Source: Crossiella sp. SN42 (lineage in GTDB: Bacteria > Actinomycetota > Actinomycetes > Mycobacteriales > Pseudonocardiaceae). Taken from it: a DNA stretch of 64,000 nt. The notes under the pieces were generated by a model. It was not told where the DNA came from. It made no database searches and saw only the letters and a program-made list of their open reading frames with translations. The stretch is from the NCBI RefSeq assembly GCF_023897065.1, contig NZ_JAMHIV010000016.1, positions 153,838-217,837 of the forward strand, read 5' to 3'. A program made the position numbers and the translations under genes. How positions within the stretch are numbered: position 1 is the first letter of the stretch; each line of letters starts with the position of its first letter. This document shows, piece by piece, positions 20,326-29,567 of this stretch.

Positions 20326-21198
20326 ATGACCACAGTCCAGCCACGGGAATCCGAGACGGCCAAGCCGGTGCTGCGCAGCGCCTACCAGCGTTCGGTCGCG
20401 GAGTACTGGAACGCCGAGCAGGACCCGGTGAACCTCCGGCTCGGCGACGTCGACGGCCTCTACCACCACCACTACGGCCTCGGCGACTACGACCCGGCCG
20501 TGCTGGAGGCCCCGGCGGACCGCAGGGACCAGGCGATCATCGACGAGATGCACCGGCTGGAGACCGCGCAGGCGGAGGTGCTGCTCGACCACCTCGGCGA
20601 CGTCAAGCCCACGGACAAGCTGCTGGACGCGGGCTGCGGCCGCGGCGGCACCAGCATCATGGCCAACCTGCGCTTCGGCTGCGAGGTCGACGGCGTGTCC
20701 ATCTCGCAGAAGCAGGTGGACTTCGCCAACGAGCAGGCCCGCAAGCGCGGGGTGGCCGACCGGGTGCGGTACCACTTCCGGAACATGCTCGACACCGGGT
20801 TCGAGACGGCCTCCCGCAAGGCCATCTGGAACAACGAGAGCACCATGTACGTGGACCTGCACCAGCTCTTCGCCGAGCACGCCCGGCAGCTGGAGATCGG
20901 CGGCCGCTACGTCACGATCACCGGTTGCTACAACGACGTCACCGGCGGGCGGTCCAAGGCGGTCAGCCAGATCGACCAGCACTACACCTGCAACATCCAC
21001 CCCCGCAGCGAGTACTTCAAGGCCATGCAGGCCAACAACCTGGTGCCGATCAGCGTGATCGACCTGACCGCGGCCACCATCCCGTACTGGGAGCTGCGGG
21101 AGAAGTCCTCGGTCGCCACCGGCGTGGAGGCCCCGTTCCTGCAGGCCTACCGCGAGGGCAGCTTCCACTACCTGCTCATCGCGGCCGACCGGATCTGA
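20326..21198 (+). CDS. gppmt: Geranyl diphosphate 2-C-methyltransferase
   Basis: 290 residues. A SAM-dependent methyltransferase with motif I LLDAGCGRGGTS (about residue 98), preceded by the family-specific LGDVDGLYHHHYGLGDYDP and followed by EVDGVSISQKQVDFA and NNESTMYVDL. These match the enzyme that methylates GPP at C2, the first step of 2-methylisoborneol synthesis. The ATG at 20326 has the strongest ribosome site of the operon (GGAGGAG at 20312-20318, 7 bases upstream). This suggests it begins a separately initiated translational block after the coupled shell-cyclase genes. Its product feeds the cyclase 4 bases downstream. Confidence 0.93.
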   Translation: MTTVQPRESETAKPVLRSAYQRSVAEYWNAEQDPVNLRLGDVDGLYHHHYGLGDYDPAVLEAPADRRDQAIIDEMHRLETAQAEVLLDHLGDVKPTDKLLDAGCGRGGTSIMANLRFGCEVDGVSISQKQVDFANEQARKRGVADRVRYHFRNMLDTGFETASRKAIWNNESTMYVDLHQLFAEHARQLEIGGRYVTITGCYNDVTGGRSKAVSQIDQHYTCNIHPRSEYFKAMQANNLVPISVIDLTAATIPYWELREKSSVATGVEAPFLQAYREGSFHYLLIAADRI

Positions 21199-21202
21199 CG
21201 CC

Positions 21203-22360
21203 ATGTCCGAGGCAGTGGCCCCCGCCCCGACGCGCCCGGCCTGGCTGGCCGGGCCGTCGGGGCTGGGCACCTCCGCGGCCCGCGTCGCCGCCGTGTTCGG
21301 CCAGGAACCGCCGCCGGTGGCGGTGGCCGAGCCGCCGCCACCAGCTGTCCCGGAACCGGCGCCCAGCGGCGATCCCGCCTACGCGTACCGGTCCTGGGGC
21401 GAGGGGAACTTCTCGCCGGTGTACGTGCCGGTGGTGGAGCGGATCAACCCGGCGCTGGGCACCGAGGTGGACCTGCGGGTGGTGGACTGGGCGCTGGCAT
21501 GCGGGTTCTCCGAGCAGGAGAGCGAGCTGATGGGCAAGGGCGGGTTCGGCAGGCTGGCCATGCTCTGCCATCCGGACGCCGAGGACCCGGACCAGCTGCT
21601 GATCTCGGCGCGGCTGAACGCGGCCTGGTGGGCCGCGGACGACCTCTACGCCGACAGCACCGAGCACGGGGCCACCCCCACCGAGCTGCCCGGCAGGCTG
21701 ATGCTGGCCATGGCCGCGATGGACCCGGTGCCCGACGCCAGGGAGTTCACCCCGCCGCTGGAGGAGAAGATCGCCGGTGAGCGGGTGCTGGTGGCGCTGC
21801 GCTCGGGCATCGAGCACCTGGCCGCGCGCAGCACGCCCGCGGTGGTGCAGCGGGTGAACTACTCGACCTTCGCCATGTTCGTCAGCTGGACCGCCTACGC
21901 GGCCTGGCGGCACACCGACTCCTACCCGCCGGCCTGGGAGTACCTGGCCGCGCGGCAGCACGACAACTTCTACACCTCGATGACGCTGATCGACGCGGTC
22001 GGCGGCTACGAGGTGCCTGCCAACCTGTACAACGCCCCGGAGGTCCGGGAGGCCGCGTTCCAGGCGGGTCTGGCCAGCGTGCTGGTCAACGACCTGTTCT
22101 CGGTGGCCAAGGACGCCGCGGACGAGCTGCCGGTGTGCAACATGGTCTTGCAGATCGCCGCCGACCGGGGCTGCTCCATCGAGGAGGCCACCGAGGTGAC
22201 GGTGGAGCTGCACAACGAGGTCGTGCGCGACTTCGAGGCCGGGCACCGGCGGCTGGCCGCGGTGCCCTCGCCGGAGCTCCAGCGGTTCCTGCGCGGCCTG
22301 CGGGCCTGGATGGGCGGCGGGTTCGAGTGGCACCACACGAATCCCCGCTACCGGACCTGA
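21203..22360 (+). CDS. 2-methylisoborneol synthase
   Basis: 385 residues. The class I cyclase domain (about 70-385) carries ADDLYADSTEHGA (first Asp about residue 146) and the NSE motif NDLFSVAKD (about 296), ending FEWHHTNPRYR, the 2-MIB synthase pattern. The first 65 residues are a Pro/Ala-rich disordered extension with GPSGLGTSAARV at 18-28. Such extensions in 2-MIB synthases have been linked to loading into family 2B encapsulins. The motif LGTSAAR (21-27) is nearly identical to LGTAAAR in the N-arms of both shell proteins here. The gene lies 4 bases after the methyltransferase and 63 bases before the second shell gene. Predicted reaction: 2-methyl-GPP to 2-methylisoborneol. Confidence 0.92.
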   Translation: MSEAVAPAPTRPAWLAGPSGLGTSAARVAAVFGQEPPPVAVAEPPPPAVPEPAPSGDPAYAYRSWGEGNFSPVYVPVVERINPALGTEVDLRVVDWALACGFSEQESELMGKGGFGRLAMLCHPDAEDPDQLLISARLNAAWWAADDLYADSTEHGATPTELPGRLMLAMAAMDPVPDAREFTPPLEEKIAGERVLVALRSGIEHLAARSTPAVVQRVNYSTFAMFVSWTAYAAWRHTDSYPPAWEYLAARQHDNFYTSMTLIDAVGGYEVPANLYNAPEVREAAFQAGLASVLVNDLFSVAKDAADELPVCNMVLQIAADRGCSIEEATEVTVELHNEVVRDFEAGHRRLAAVPSPELQRFLRGLRAWMGGGFEWHHTNPRYRT

Positions 22361-22423
22361 TCCCCACTGTTTTCTTCAGTTTCGATTCCTGTTGACCTGT
22401 AACGAGACTTGGCGGTGTGCACG

Positions 22424-23839
22424 GTGACAGAAGCGTTGGAGTCCGACGTCCGGACCAATGGCAACGGGAACGGCAACGGCGCTCAACTGAGCCTGGGCAC
22501 GGCGGCGGCGCGGAACCTGGCGTCGACCACCAAGTCCGTGCCGCAGATGCAGGGCATCAGCCCGCGCTGGCTGCTCAAGGTGCTGCCCTGGGTGGAGGCC
22601 AGCGGCGGCGCCTACCGGGTGAACCGCCGGATGACCTACTCCATCGGCGACGGCAGGCTCACCTTCAGCAACGTCGGCACCCAGATCCGGGTGGTGCCGC
22701 CGGAGCTGTGCGAGCTACCGCTGCTGCGTGGGTTCGAGGACCAGGAGGTGCTCGCCGCGCTGGCCGACCGGTTCGAGCAGCAGGGCTTCGAGAAGGGCGA
22801 GGTGCTGGTCACCCAGGGCCAGCCGGCGGACCGGGTGATCCTGGTGGCGCACGGCCGGATCACCAAGCTCGGCGTCGGCGAGTTCGGCAACACCACCTCG
22901 CTGGGCACCCTGGTCGACGGCGACCACTTCGGCGACGAGGCGCTGCTGGGCGAGGCCACCTGGCAGTTCACCGCCCGCGCGGCCACCCCCGGCACGCTGT
23001 TGTCCTTGCCCCGCAGCGTGTTCCAGCAGCTGGTGGAGCAGTCCCCCGCGCTGCGCGAGAAGGTGACCGCCTACCGGCTCAGCCCGCGCAAACCGCAGAA
23101 CGCCAAGGGCGAGGCGGAGATCGACCTGGCCTCCGGGCACGAGGGCGAGTACGAGCTGCCGGGCACCTTCGTGGACTACGAGCTCTCGCCGAGGGAGTAC
23201 GAGCTGGCGGTGGCGCAGACCGTGCTGCGCGTGCACACCAGGGTCACCGACCTGTACAACCACCCGATGAACCAGCTGGACCAGCAGCTCCGGCTGACCA
23301 TCGAGGCGCTGCGCGAGCGCCAGGAGCACGACATGCTCAACAACACCAACTTCGGCCTGCTGCACAACGCCGACCTCAAGCAGCGGGTGCCCACGCACAG
23401 CGGCCCGCCCACCCCGGACGACCTGGACGACCTGTTGTGCCGCAGGCGCAAGACGAAGTTCATGCTGGCTCACCCCAAGGCGATCGCCGCCTTCGGCCGG
23501 GAGTGCAACAAGCGCGGGGTCTACGCCGAGACGGTGGACTTCGAGGGCACCAAGGTGCAGGGCTGGCGCGGGGTGCCGATCCTGCCCAGCAACAAGATCC
23601 CGATCACCGAGACCGGGTCCACCTCGATCGTGGCCATGCGCGTCGGCCAGGAGGACCAGGGCGTGATCGGCCTGCACCAGACCGGCATCCCGGATGAGTA
23701 CCAGCCGGGGCTGAACGTGCGGTTCATGGGCATCAACGACAAGGCGGTCACCTCGTACCTGGTCAGCACCTACTACTCGGTGGCGGTGCTGGTGCCGGAC
23801 GCGCTCGGTGTGCTGGAGAACGTCGAGATCGGGCACTGA
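22424..23839 (+). CDS. Family 2B encapsulin shell protein, copy B
   Basis: 471 residues, a clear paralogue of copy A with the same layout: N-arm with [18 protein letters not shown], inserted cyclic-nucleotide-type domain (about 97-222), and HK97 shell core. The two copies are almost identical in the shell core ([42 protein letters not shown]) but diverge strongly in the inserted domain. Here the phosphate-binding cassette [20 protein letters not shown] keeps the Ala-Leu and the Arg, so this copy may still bind a ligand. GTG at 22424 has GGCGG 8 bases upstream, the same geometry as copy A. The 63-base gap before it is T-rich and contains TTGACC, so an internal promoter is possible. Confidence 0.9.
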   Translation: MTEALESDVRTNGNGNGNGAQLSLGTAAARNLASTTKSVPQMQGISPRWLLKVLPWVEASGGAYRVNRRMTYSIGDGRLTFSNVGTQIRVVPPELCELPLLRGFEDQEVLAALADRFEQQGFEKGEVLVTQGQPADRVILVAHGRITKLGVGEFGNTTSLGTLVDGDHFGDEALLGEATWQFTARAATPGTLLSLPRSVFQQLVEQSPALREKVTAYRLSPRKPQNAKGEAEIDLASGHEGEYELPGTFVDYELSPREYELAVAQTVLRVHTRVTDLYNHPMNQLDQQLRLTIEALRERQEHDMLNNTNFGLLHNADLKQRVPTHSGPPTPDDLDDLLCRRRKTKFMLAHPKAIAAFGRECNKRGVYAETVDFEGTKVQGWRGVPILPSNKIPITETGSTSIVAMRVGQEDQGVIGLHQTGIPDEYQPGLNVRFMGINDKAVTSYLVSTYYSVAVLVPDALGVLENVEIGH

Positions 23840-23844
23840 CGAAC

Positions 23845-24891
23845 ATGGCGAGTGTGGAGACGACCCCGGTTCTGGGCACGGACACCATCGGTGAGGTGCT
23901 CGCCTGGAGCCGGGGCATGATCGAACCCGCCATGCGGGAGGCGGTGGAGCGACTACCGCAGTCCATGCGGCGCATCGCCGGGTACCACTTCGGCTGGTGG
24001 GACGAGCAGGGCAGGCCGAGCGAGGGCAGCAGCGGCAAGGTGATCCGGCCGGCGCTGGTGCTGCTGACCGCGGAGGCGGTGGGCGGCATCCCGGCCGCCT
24101 CGGTGCCCGCCGCGGTGGCCATCGAGCTGGTGCACAACTTCTCGTTGCTGCACGACGACGTGATGGACGGCGACACCACCCGGCGGCACCGGGCCACCGC
24201 GTGGAGCGTGTTCGGGCTGAACGCGGCGATCCTGGCCGGGGACGCGCTGCTGACGGTGGCGATGGAGGTGCTGGCCACCAGCAGGCAGCCCAGCGCGGCG
24301 GAGGCCACCAAGGTGCTCAGCGGGGCGGTGCTGGACCTGCTGGACGGGCAGTTCAACGACCTGTCCTTCGAGGACCGGGCCGATGTGGACGTGACCGAGT
24401 GCGTGGCGATGGCCATCGGCAAGACCGCCGCGCTGCCCAGGGCGGCCTGCGCGCTGGGCGGCATGTTCGGCGGCGGCAGCGCGGAGCAGGTGGCGCACCT
24501 GGCCCGCTTCGGCGAGGACGTCGGGCTGGCCTTCCAGCTGGTGGACGACCTGCTCGGCATCTGGGGCGATCCGGCGGTCACCGGCAAGCCGGTCTACTCC
24601 GACCTGCAGAACCGCAAGAAGTCGCTGCCGGTGGTCTTCGCGCTGACCTCCGGCACCCCGGCGGCCCGCGAGCTGGCCGCGCTGTACCAGCGCACCGATC
24701 CGCTGGCGCCCGCCGAGCTGGCCAAGGCGGCCGGGCTGGTGGAGGCCGCGGGCGGGCGGGCCTGGGCGCAGGAGAGGGCGGACGACCTGCTCGCGCAGGG
24801 GTTGCAGCACCTGGCGGCCAGCTCACCGCGGTCGCGGGCGGGCGGCCAGCTCACCATGCTCGCCCGATTGATCACCCAACGGGACCGGTGA
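23845..24891 (+). CDS. Polyprenyl (geranyl/farnesyl-type) diphosphate synthase
   Basis: 348 residues, five bases after shell copy B. The first Asp-rich motif LLHDDVMDGD (about residue 104) is the short DDxxD type, and the second is DDLLGIWGD. The basic motif KVIRPALVLLTAE lies upstream. Small chain products (GPP or FPP) are expected in this context, but chain length is not certain from motifs alone. The N-terminus ASVETTPVLGTDTIGEVL is a short extension before the catalytic fold and contains an LGT tripeptide, reminiscent of the motif in the cyclase and shell N-arms. It supplies substrate to both the methyltransferase/2-MIB branch and the sesquiterpene branch. Last gene of the operon. Confidence 0.88.
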   Translation: MASVETTPVLGTDTIGEVLAWSRGMIEPAMREAVERLPQSMRRIAGYHFGWWDEQGRPSEGSSGKVIRPALVLLTAEAVGGIPAASVPAAVAIELVHNFSLLHDDVMDGDTTRRHRATAWSVFGLNAAILAGDALLTVAMEVLATSRQPSAAEATKVLSGAVLDLLDGQFNDLSFEDRADVDVTECVAMAIGKTAALPRAACALGGMFGGGSAEQVAHLARFGEDVGLAFQLVDDLLGIWGDPAVTGKPVYSDLQNRKKSLPVVFALTSGTPAARELAALYQRTDPLAPAELAKAAGLVEAAGGRAWAQERADDLLAQGLQHLAASSPRSRAGGQLTMLARLITQRDR

Positions 24892-24985
24892 GGCTTTTCG
24901 CCGCACACCAACGATTCTGGGCCGTTCGCGCACTTACCCCGCGCGGACGGCTCAGTTCCGTTTTGTCCCCCGATAGAGTGGATGG

Positions 24986-27900
24986 ATGCTCAACGAGGCC
25001 GCGCTCGCGGTGGGGCGGCAGGTGGTCCGGCACACCGTGCGTGCCTGGCTGGACCAGCGCAAGGCGCAGTCGGACCGGCACACCCCGCTGTCCGAGCTGA
25101 TCGCGGTCGCGGTGCCGGACGCCTTCTCCCGGCGCAAGTTGGAACGCCGGCTGGCCGACATCGGCGACCAGGCCGCGCACCGGCTGCGGCCCTGGTACGA
25201 CGTGGAGTTCCGGGACCTGCCCGAGCACGAGCGGCGGGCCGCGCTGGACGCGGTGGCCGACGCGCTGGCCGAGGCCGACCTGTCCGACCGGACCCTGTTC
25301 GAGGCAGACCTGGACCCGGCCAAGCTGGCCAGGCTGGTGCGCGACCGGGTGCCCTCGGCGGTGGTGCGGGCCGGGCTCAGCGACGCGGCCGCGGACCTGT
25401 ACTCGGCGGTGCTGGACGAGAGCTGCATGGCGCTGGTCAGTGTGGTCCGGCAGTTGCCCGCCTTCAGCCAGCGCGCGGACGCGGAGTTCCTCAGCCGGTT
25501 CGCCGCGGTGGCGGAGAAGATCGAGCTGGTGCTGCACCGGCTGCCCAGGACCTCGCTGGACGCCCCGCAGGGCAGCGCGCACGACGCGGAGTTCCGGCGG
25601 CGCTACCTGGGCTACCTGAGCGAGACGCTGGACGAGCTGGAGCTCTTCGGCGTGGACACCCGGCGGTACCGGCCGCACACCTCGGTCTCGGTGGCCTACC
25701 TGAGCCTGCGCGTGACCAGCGCAGGCGGGGAGGACGAGGACTTCTCCGCCTCGGGCTGGCGGGCGGCCGACGGCGGGCAGCGGGTGGAGTCCGCGCTGGC
25801 CGACCGGTCCCGGACGCTGCTGCGCGGGGACGCCGGGTCCGGCAAGACCACGCTGATGCAGTGGCTGTCGGTGTCCGCGGCCCGCGGCACCTTCACCGGG
25901 AAGCTGGCGCCGTGGAACAACCTGGTGCCGTTCCTGGTGCGGCTGCGCGGTTACGCCGACACCGAGCTGCCCGAGCCGCAGGACCTGGTGGCGGCCAACG
26001 CCGGGCCGATCGCCGGGCTGGCCCCGACCGGCTGGGTGCACCGGCTGCTCTCCGACGGCCAGGCGCTGCTGCTGGTGGACGGGGTGGACGAGCTGACCGC
26101 GGACCGGCGGCCCAGGGTGCGGCGCTGGCTGAAGGGCCTGCTGGCGGCCTACCCGGACCTGCGGGTGGTGGTCACCGCGCGGCCGAGCGCGGCGGACCGG
26201 AGCTGGCTGGACGCCGAGGGTTTCCGCGCGGTGCGGCTGGAACCCATGACACCGCTGGACATCGCCGAGTTCACCCGCCGCTGGCACGAGGCCATCCGCG
26301 GCGCGGCCCTGCCCTGCGAGCCGGAGGAGCTGGACGAGTACCGCACAACCCTGTTGCGGCACTTGGAGTCCCGGCCCGCGCTGCGCATGCTGGCCACCAG
26401 CCCGTTGCTGTGCGCGCTGTTGTGCGCGCTGAACCTGGACCGCCGCAAGCAGCTGCCGCCGGACCGGATGAAGCTGTACGAGGCGGCCCTGGAGCTGCTG
26501 CTGGACCGCAGGGACGCCGAACGCGAGGTGCCCGCGGCGCAGGAGCTCACGCTGGAGCCGGCGACCAAGCTCGGCGTGTTGCAGTACCTGGCCTGGAGCC
26601 TGAGCATGTGCGGCCGCACCCAGCTGGACCTGGCGGATGCCTCGGGTCACGTGCAGCGGGCGCTGGCCAGGATGCCCTCGGTGGAGCTGCACCCGGCCAC
26701 GGTGTTGCAGCACCTGCTGGAGCGCAGCGGGGTGCTCCGCGAACCGGTGGAGGGCAAGGTCGACTTCATCCACCGGACCTTCCAGGAGTACCTGACCGGC
26801 AAGGAGATCGCCGACCACCACCTGGTCGGTTTCCTGGTCCAGCAGGCACATCTGGACACCTGGCGGGAGACCGTGGTGCTGGCCGCGGGGCACTGCTCGG
26901 TGCCGCTGCGGGCCGAGCTGCTGGACGGCATCCTGGACCGCGCGGACGCCGAGCGGCGGCACGCGCGCAAGCTGCGGCTGCTGGCGGCGGCCTGCCTGGA
27001 GACCACGCACACGGTGCCAGAGCAGGTGGCGGCGCGGGTGGACGCGGTGCTGGACCAGCTGGTGCCGCCGCGGGACAGCCGCGAGGTGCGCTCGCTGGTG
27101 CTGGCCGGGGAACAGGTGCTGCGCAAGCTTCCGTCCACTGTGGACGGTCTGAGTGACGCGGTGGCCACGGCCTGCGTGGAGACCGCGGCACTGGTGAACG
27201 GACCGGCCGGGCTGCGGGTGCTGAGCCGGTACGCCTCCGATCCGCGGATCTCGGTGCAGCGGGACCTGGCCTGGGCCTGGCGGCACTTCGATCCGGAGGA
27301 GTACGCGGTCCAGGTGCTCGGCAACGCGCCGCTGGCCGACGGCAGCGTGCTGGTGACCGAGTACAACCAGCTCCCGCACCTGCACCACCTGCGGCACCTG
27401 CGCTGGACCCGGATCAACGTGATCGACTCAAAGCGGACCGACCTGGAGTTCCTGGCCGGGGTGCCGCACCTGCGCTCGCTCAGCCACACCAACGATCCCG
27501 CGGCCGACCTGCACGAGCTGACCGAGCACCCACGGCTGGCCTACCTGCGGCTGCACCAGCGCTGCCGCAGCCTGGACTTCCTCAGCGCGCTGCCCAGGCT
27601 GCGCACGCTGAAGCTGACGCCGCCGGAGGGCCTGACCGACCTGTGGTTCCTGGCCGACCTGCTGGAGCTGCGCGAGCTGGACCTCAACGGCTGTCACGAG
27701 CTGACCGACCTCACCGGACTGGCCACCTGCAAGGACCTGGACACGCTGAGCCTGGGCCAGGCCTGGACGCTGACCGACCTCAGCCCGCTGGAGCTGCTGC
27801 CCAAGCTCACCGACCTGTCGCTGGACCAGCTGACCGAGCTGCCGGACCTGTCCGCGCTGACTCCGCTGATGCCCCGGCTCACCCGGCTGTGGCTCTCGGA

Positions 27901-28159
27901 GCTGAACGTGCCCGATCTCGAACCGCTGGCCGGGAGCTCGTTGAGCGAGCTGGACCTGCACCAGATGCCGGAGGTGGACCTGAGTCCGCTGGCCGGGCTG
28001 GCCGGCCTGCGGCTGCTCGACCTGGGCAACACCGAGGCGGTGTACGACCTGGCTCCGCTGGCCGGGCTGAACCAGCGGATGACGCTGCGGCTGTTCGTGA
28101 ACCAGGAGGTCCGCAACGAGGACAAGCTGGGCCCGAACATCCGCGTCGTGCGCCACTGA
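24986..28159 (+). CDS. NACHT NTPase with helical N-terminus and C-terminal leucine-rich repeats (bacterial NLR-like)
   Basis: 1057 residues. An all-helical N-terminal region of about 270 residues is the kind found fused to NACHT modules in actinobacteria. The NACHT module has Walker A GDAGSGKTT (about 281-289), Walker B LLLVDGVDEL (about 359-368), the sensor TARPS and, after the winged helix, FIHRTFQEYLTGKEIAD. Helical repeats follow. From about residue 770 to the end there are irregular leucine-rich repeats (LRELDLNGCHELTDLTGL, LPKLTDLSLDQLTELPDL). Bacterial NACHT proteins of this plan sense phage and other invaders. No obvious nuclease or TIR effector is fused, so the effector may be the N-terminal region. 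It starts 94 bases after the terpene operon and could have its own promoter there. Confidence 0.85.
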   Translation: MLNEAALAVGRQVVRHTVRAWLDQRKAQSDRHTPLSELIAVAVPDAFSRRKLERRLADIGDQAAHRLRPWYDVEFRDLPEHERRAALDAVADALAEADLSDRTLFEADLDPAKLARLVRDRVPSAVVRAGLSDAAADLYSAVLDESCMALVSVVRQLPAFSQRADAEFLSRFAAVAEKIELVLHRLPRTSLDAPQGSAHDAEFRRRYLGYLSETLDELELFGVDTRRYRPHTSVSVAYLSLRVTSAGGEDEDFSASGWRAADGGQRVESALADRSRTLLRGDAGSGKTTLMQWLSVSAARGTFTGKLAPWNNLVPFLVRLRGYADTELPEPQDLVAANAGPIAGLAPTGWVHRLLSDGQALLLVDGVDELTADRRPRVRRWLKGLLAAYPDLRVVVTARPSAADRSWLDAEGFRAVRLEPMTPLDIAEFTRRWHEAIRGAALPCEPEELDEYRTTLLRHLESRPALRMLATSPLLCALLCALNLDRRKQLPPDRMKLYEAALELLLDRRDAEREVPAAQELTLEPATKLGVLQYLAWSLSMCGRTQLDLADASGHVQRALARMPSVELHPATVLQHLLERSGVLREPVEGKVDFIHRTFQEYLTGKEIADHHLVGFLVQQAHLDTWRETVVLAAGHCSVPLRAELLDGILDRADAERRHARKLRLLAAACLETTHTVPEQVAARVDAVLDQLVPPRDSREVRSLVLAGEQVLRKLPSTVDGLSDAVATACVETAALVNGPAGLRVLSRYASDPRISVQRDLAWAWRHFDPEEYAVQVLGNAPLADGSVLVTEYNQLPHLHHLRHLRWTRINVIDSKRTDLEFLAGVPHLRSLSHTNDPAADLHELTEHPRLAYLRLHQRCRSLDFLSALPRLRTLKLTPPEGLTDLWFLADLLELRELDLNGCHELTDLTGLATCKDLDTLSLGQAWTLTDLSPLELLPKLTDLSLDQLTELPDLSALTPLMPRLTRLWLSELNVPDLEPLAGSSLSELDLHQMPEVDLSPLAGLAGLRLLDLGNTEAVYDLAPLAGLNQRMTLRLFVNQEVRNEDKLGPNIRVVRH

Positions 28160-28190
28160 GCCTGTCGGTGCCGTGCGCCAGAATGGCCGC

Positions 28191-28511
28191 GTGGACGAGG
28201 AAACCATGGAACGGGTGCGCAGCGCCGTGCAGTCCATCCCGGCCGGACAGGTGGCCACCTACGGCGATGTGGCCGATGTGTCGCGGGCGCCGTCGCCGCG
28301 GCTGGTGGGCCGGGTGCTGGCCGAGGACGGGCACGACCTGCCCTGGCACCGGGTGTTGCGCGCCAACGGGACCTGCGCCCCGCACCTGGCCCGCGAGCAG
28401 CTGGAGCTGCTGCGGGCCGAGGGCGTGCTGGCCGACGACGGGAAGGTCAACCTGCGCAAGTACCGCTGGGAGGCGGTGCCGGGGCCGGAGGAGCCTCCTG
28501 GTCTGTTCTAG
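28191..28511 (+). CDS. Alkyltransferase-like protein (ATL), MGMT fold without the acceptor cysteine
   Basis: 106 residues. The sequence RVRSAVQSIPAGQVATYGDVA and the Arg-finger context are those of the C-terminal domain of O6-alkylguanine-DNA alkyltransferases. The reactive-site motif reads LPWHRVLRANG where repair enzymes have PCHRV, so Cys is replaced by Trp. This defines the ATL family, which flips out alkylated guanines and hands them to nucleotide excision repair. GTG at 28191 gives the usual N-terminal length; ATG at 28206 with GAGGAA upstream is an alternative start. From memory the mycobacterial counterpart is Rv3204, two genes from adnA. Here the two are separated by the 12 kb encapsulin and NACHT island. 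Confidence 0.88.
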   Translation: MDEETMERVRSAVQSIPAGQVATYGDVADVSRAPSPRLVGRVLAEDGHDLPWHRVLRANGTCAPHLAREQLELLRAEGVLADDGKVNLRKYRWEAVPGPEEPPGLF

Positions 28512-29497
28512 ATCCGTTCGTCGGTCGCGCCCGGGTGCGGCACGTGCTGTGGCTGGAAGGTGGCCAGGCGACCCGCCTGGTAGTCCTCCACCGCCTCGAT
28601 GATCTCGGCACGGGTGTTCATCACGAACGGGCCGTAGCGCGCGACCGGCTCGTTGATCGGCCTGCCGCCGAGCACCAGCACCTCCCAGCCCTGCCCACTG
28701 GCCTGTGGCTGGGTGTCGCCCGCCCGCAGGGTGACCGCGGACCCGTGGCCGAGCACCGCGAGCTGGCCCTCTTCCAGGGGCTTGGCCTCCGCGCCGACCG
28801 TGCCGCGGCCGGAGAGCACGTAGACGAGCGCGTTGAAGTTCTCCGGCCAGGGCAGGTCGAGCCGCGCGCCGGGGCTGACCGTGGCGTGCAGGTAGGTGAT
28901 CGGGGTCCAGGTGACGCCCGGACCGGCGTGCCCGTCCAGCTCACCCGCGATCACCCGCACCAGCGCGCCACCGTCCACACTGGACACCAGGCCGACGTCG
29001 CGGGCGCCGATGTCCTGGTACCGCGGCGGTGTCCACTTCAGCGAGCGGGGCAGGTTCACCCACAGCTGCACCCCGTGGAACAGCCCGCCCCTGGTCACCA
29101 GCTCCTCGGTGGGCAGCTCGCTGTGCAGCACCCCGGCGCCCGCGGTCATCCACTGGGTCTGGCCGTCCGCGATCACCCCGCCGCCACCGGTGGAGTCGGC
29201 GTGCTGCCAGGCCCCGTCGATGACGTAGGTGACCGTCTCGAACCCGCGGTGCGGGTGCCAGGGCGCGCCCTTGGCCTCCCCCGGCGCGTACTCCACCGCG
29301 CCGAGGTGGTCCAGCATCAGGAACGGGTCGGCCATGGCCAGGTCCACCCCGGGGAAGGGCCGCCGGACCGCGAAGCCCTCGCCCTCCACCGAGTGCGTGG
29401 CGTGCACCGTGCGCAGCACCGGCCGCCAGGCGGTGAGCTCCTGGGGCAGCTCGGGCAGGCGGGGCAGGGTCAGGGTGTCGGCGGTGACGGCTGGCAT
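28508..29497 (-). CDS. Pirin-family cupin protein
   Basis: 329 residues, bicupin. The N-terminal cupin holds the metal ligands PWHPHRGFETVTYVIDG and, later, VLHSELPTEE (three His and one Glu, as in pirin). The C-terminal pirin domain contains WPENFNALVYVLSG. Pirins include quercetinase-like dioxygenases and redox or transcription cofactors. The physiological substrate is unknown. The start at ATG 29497 has GGAGG about 6 bases upstream. The palindrome GTCAACTAAGTTGAC lies about 50 bases upstream, a MarR-type operator. Its stop overlaps the convergent ATL stop by 4 bases. Confidence 0.9.
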   Translation of the reverse strand: MPAVTADTLTLPRLPELPQELTAWRPVLRTVHATHSVEGEGFAVRRPFPGVDLAMADPFLMLDHLGAVEYAPGEAKGAPWHPHRGFETVTYVIDGAWQHADSTGGGGVIADGQTQWMTAGAGVLHSELPTEELVTRGGLFHGVQLWVNLPRSLKWTPPRYQDIGARDVGLVSSVDGGALVRVIAGELDGHAGPGVTWTPITYLHATVSPGARLDLPWPENFNALVYVLSGRGTVGAEAKPLEEGQLAVLGHGSAVTLRAGDTQPQASGQGWEVLVLGGRPINEPVARYGPFVMNTRAEIIEAVEDYQAGRLATFQPQHVPHPGATDERI

Positions 29498-29545
29498 GGC
29501 TGCCTCCTCGGTCCCCGGCCGCCTCAGCCGGCGGCCGCTGCCCCC

Positions 29546-29560
29546 GTCAACTAAGTTGAC
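29546..29560. promoter_or_regulatory. Perfect palindrome GTCAAC-TAA-GTTGAC, probable operator of the pirin gene
   Basis: Six-base arms with a three-base centre lie between the end of the VOC gene and the pirin start. A further TTCAAC half-site begins three bases beyond the right arm. The size and symmetry fit a MarR- or PadR-type dimer. No such regulator gene is in this window. Confidence 0.5.
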
Positions 29561-29567
29561 GCTTCAA

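Noticed and set aside
22361..22423. A strong promoter between the 2-MIB synthase and shell B
   Set aside because: TTGACC is present, but no convincing -10 lies at 16-18 bases. It is mentioned only as a possibility in the shell B entry.
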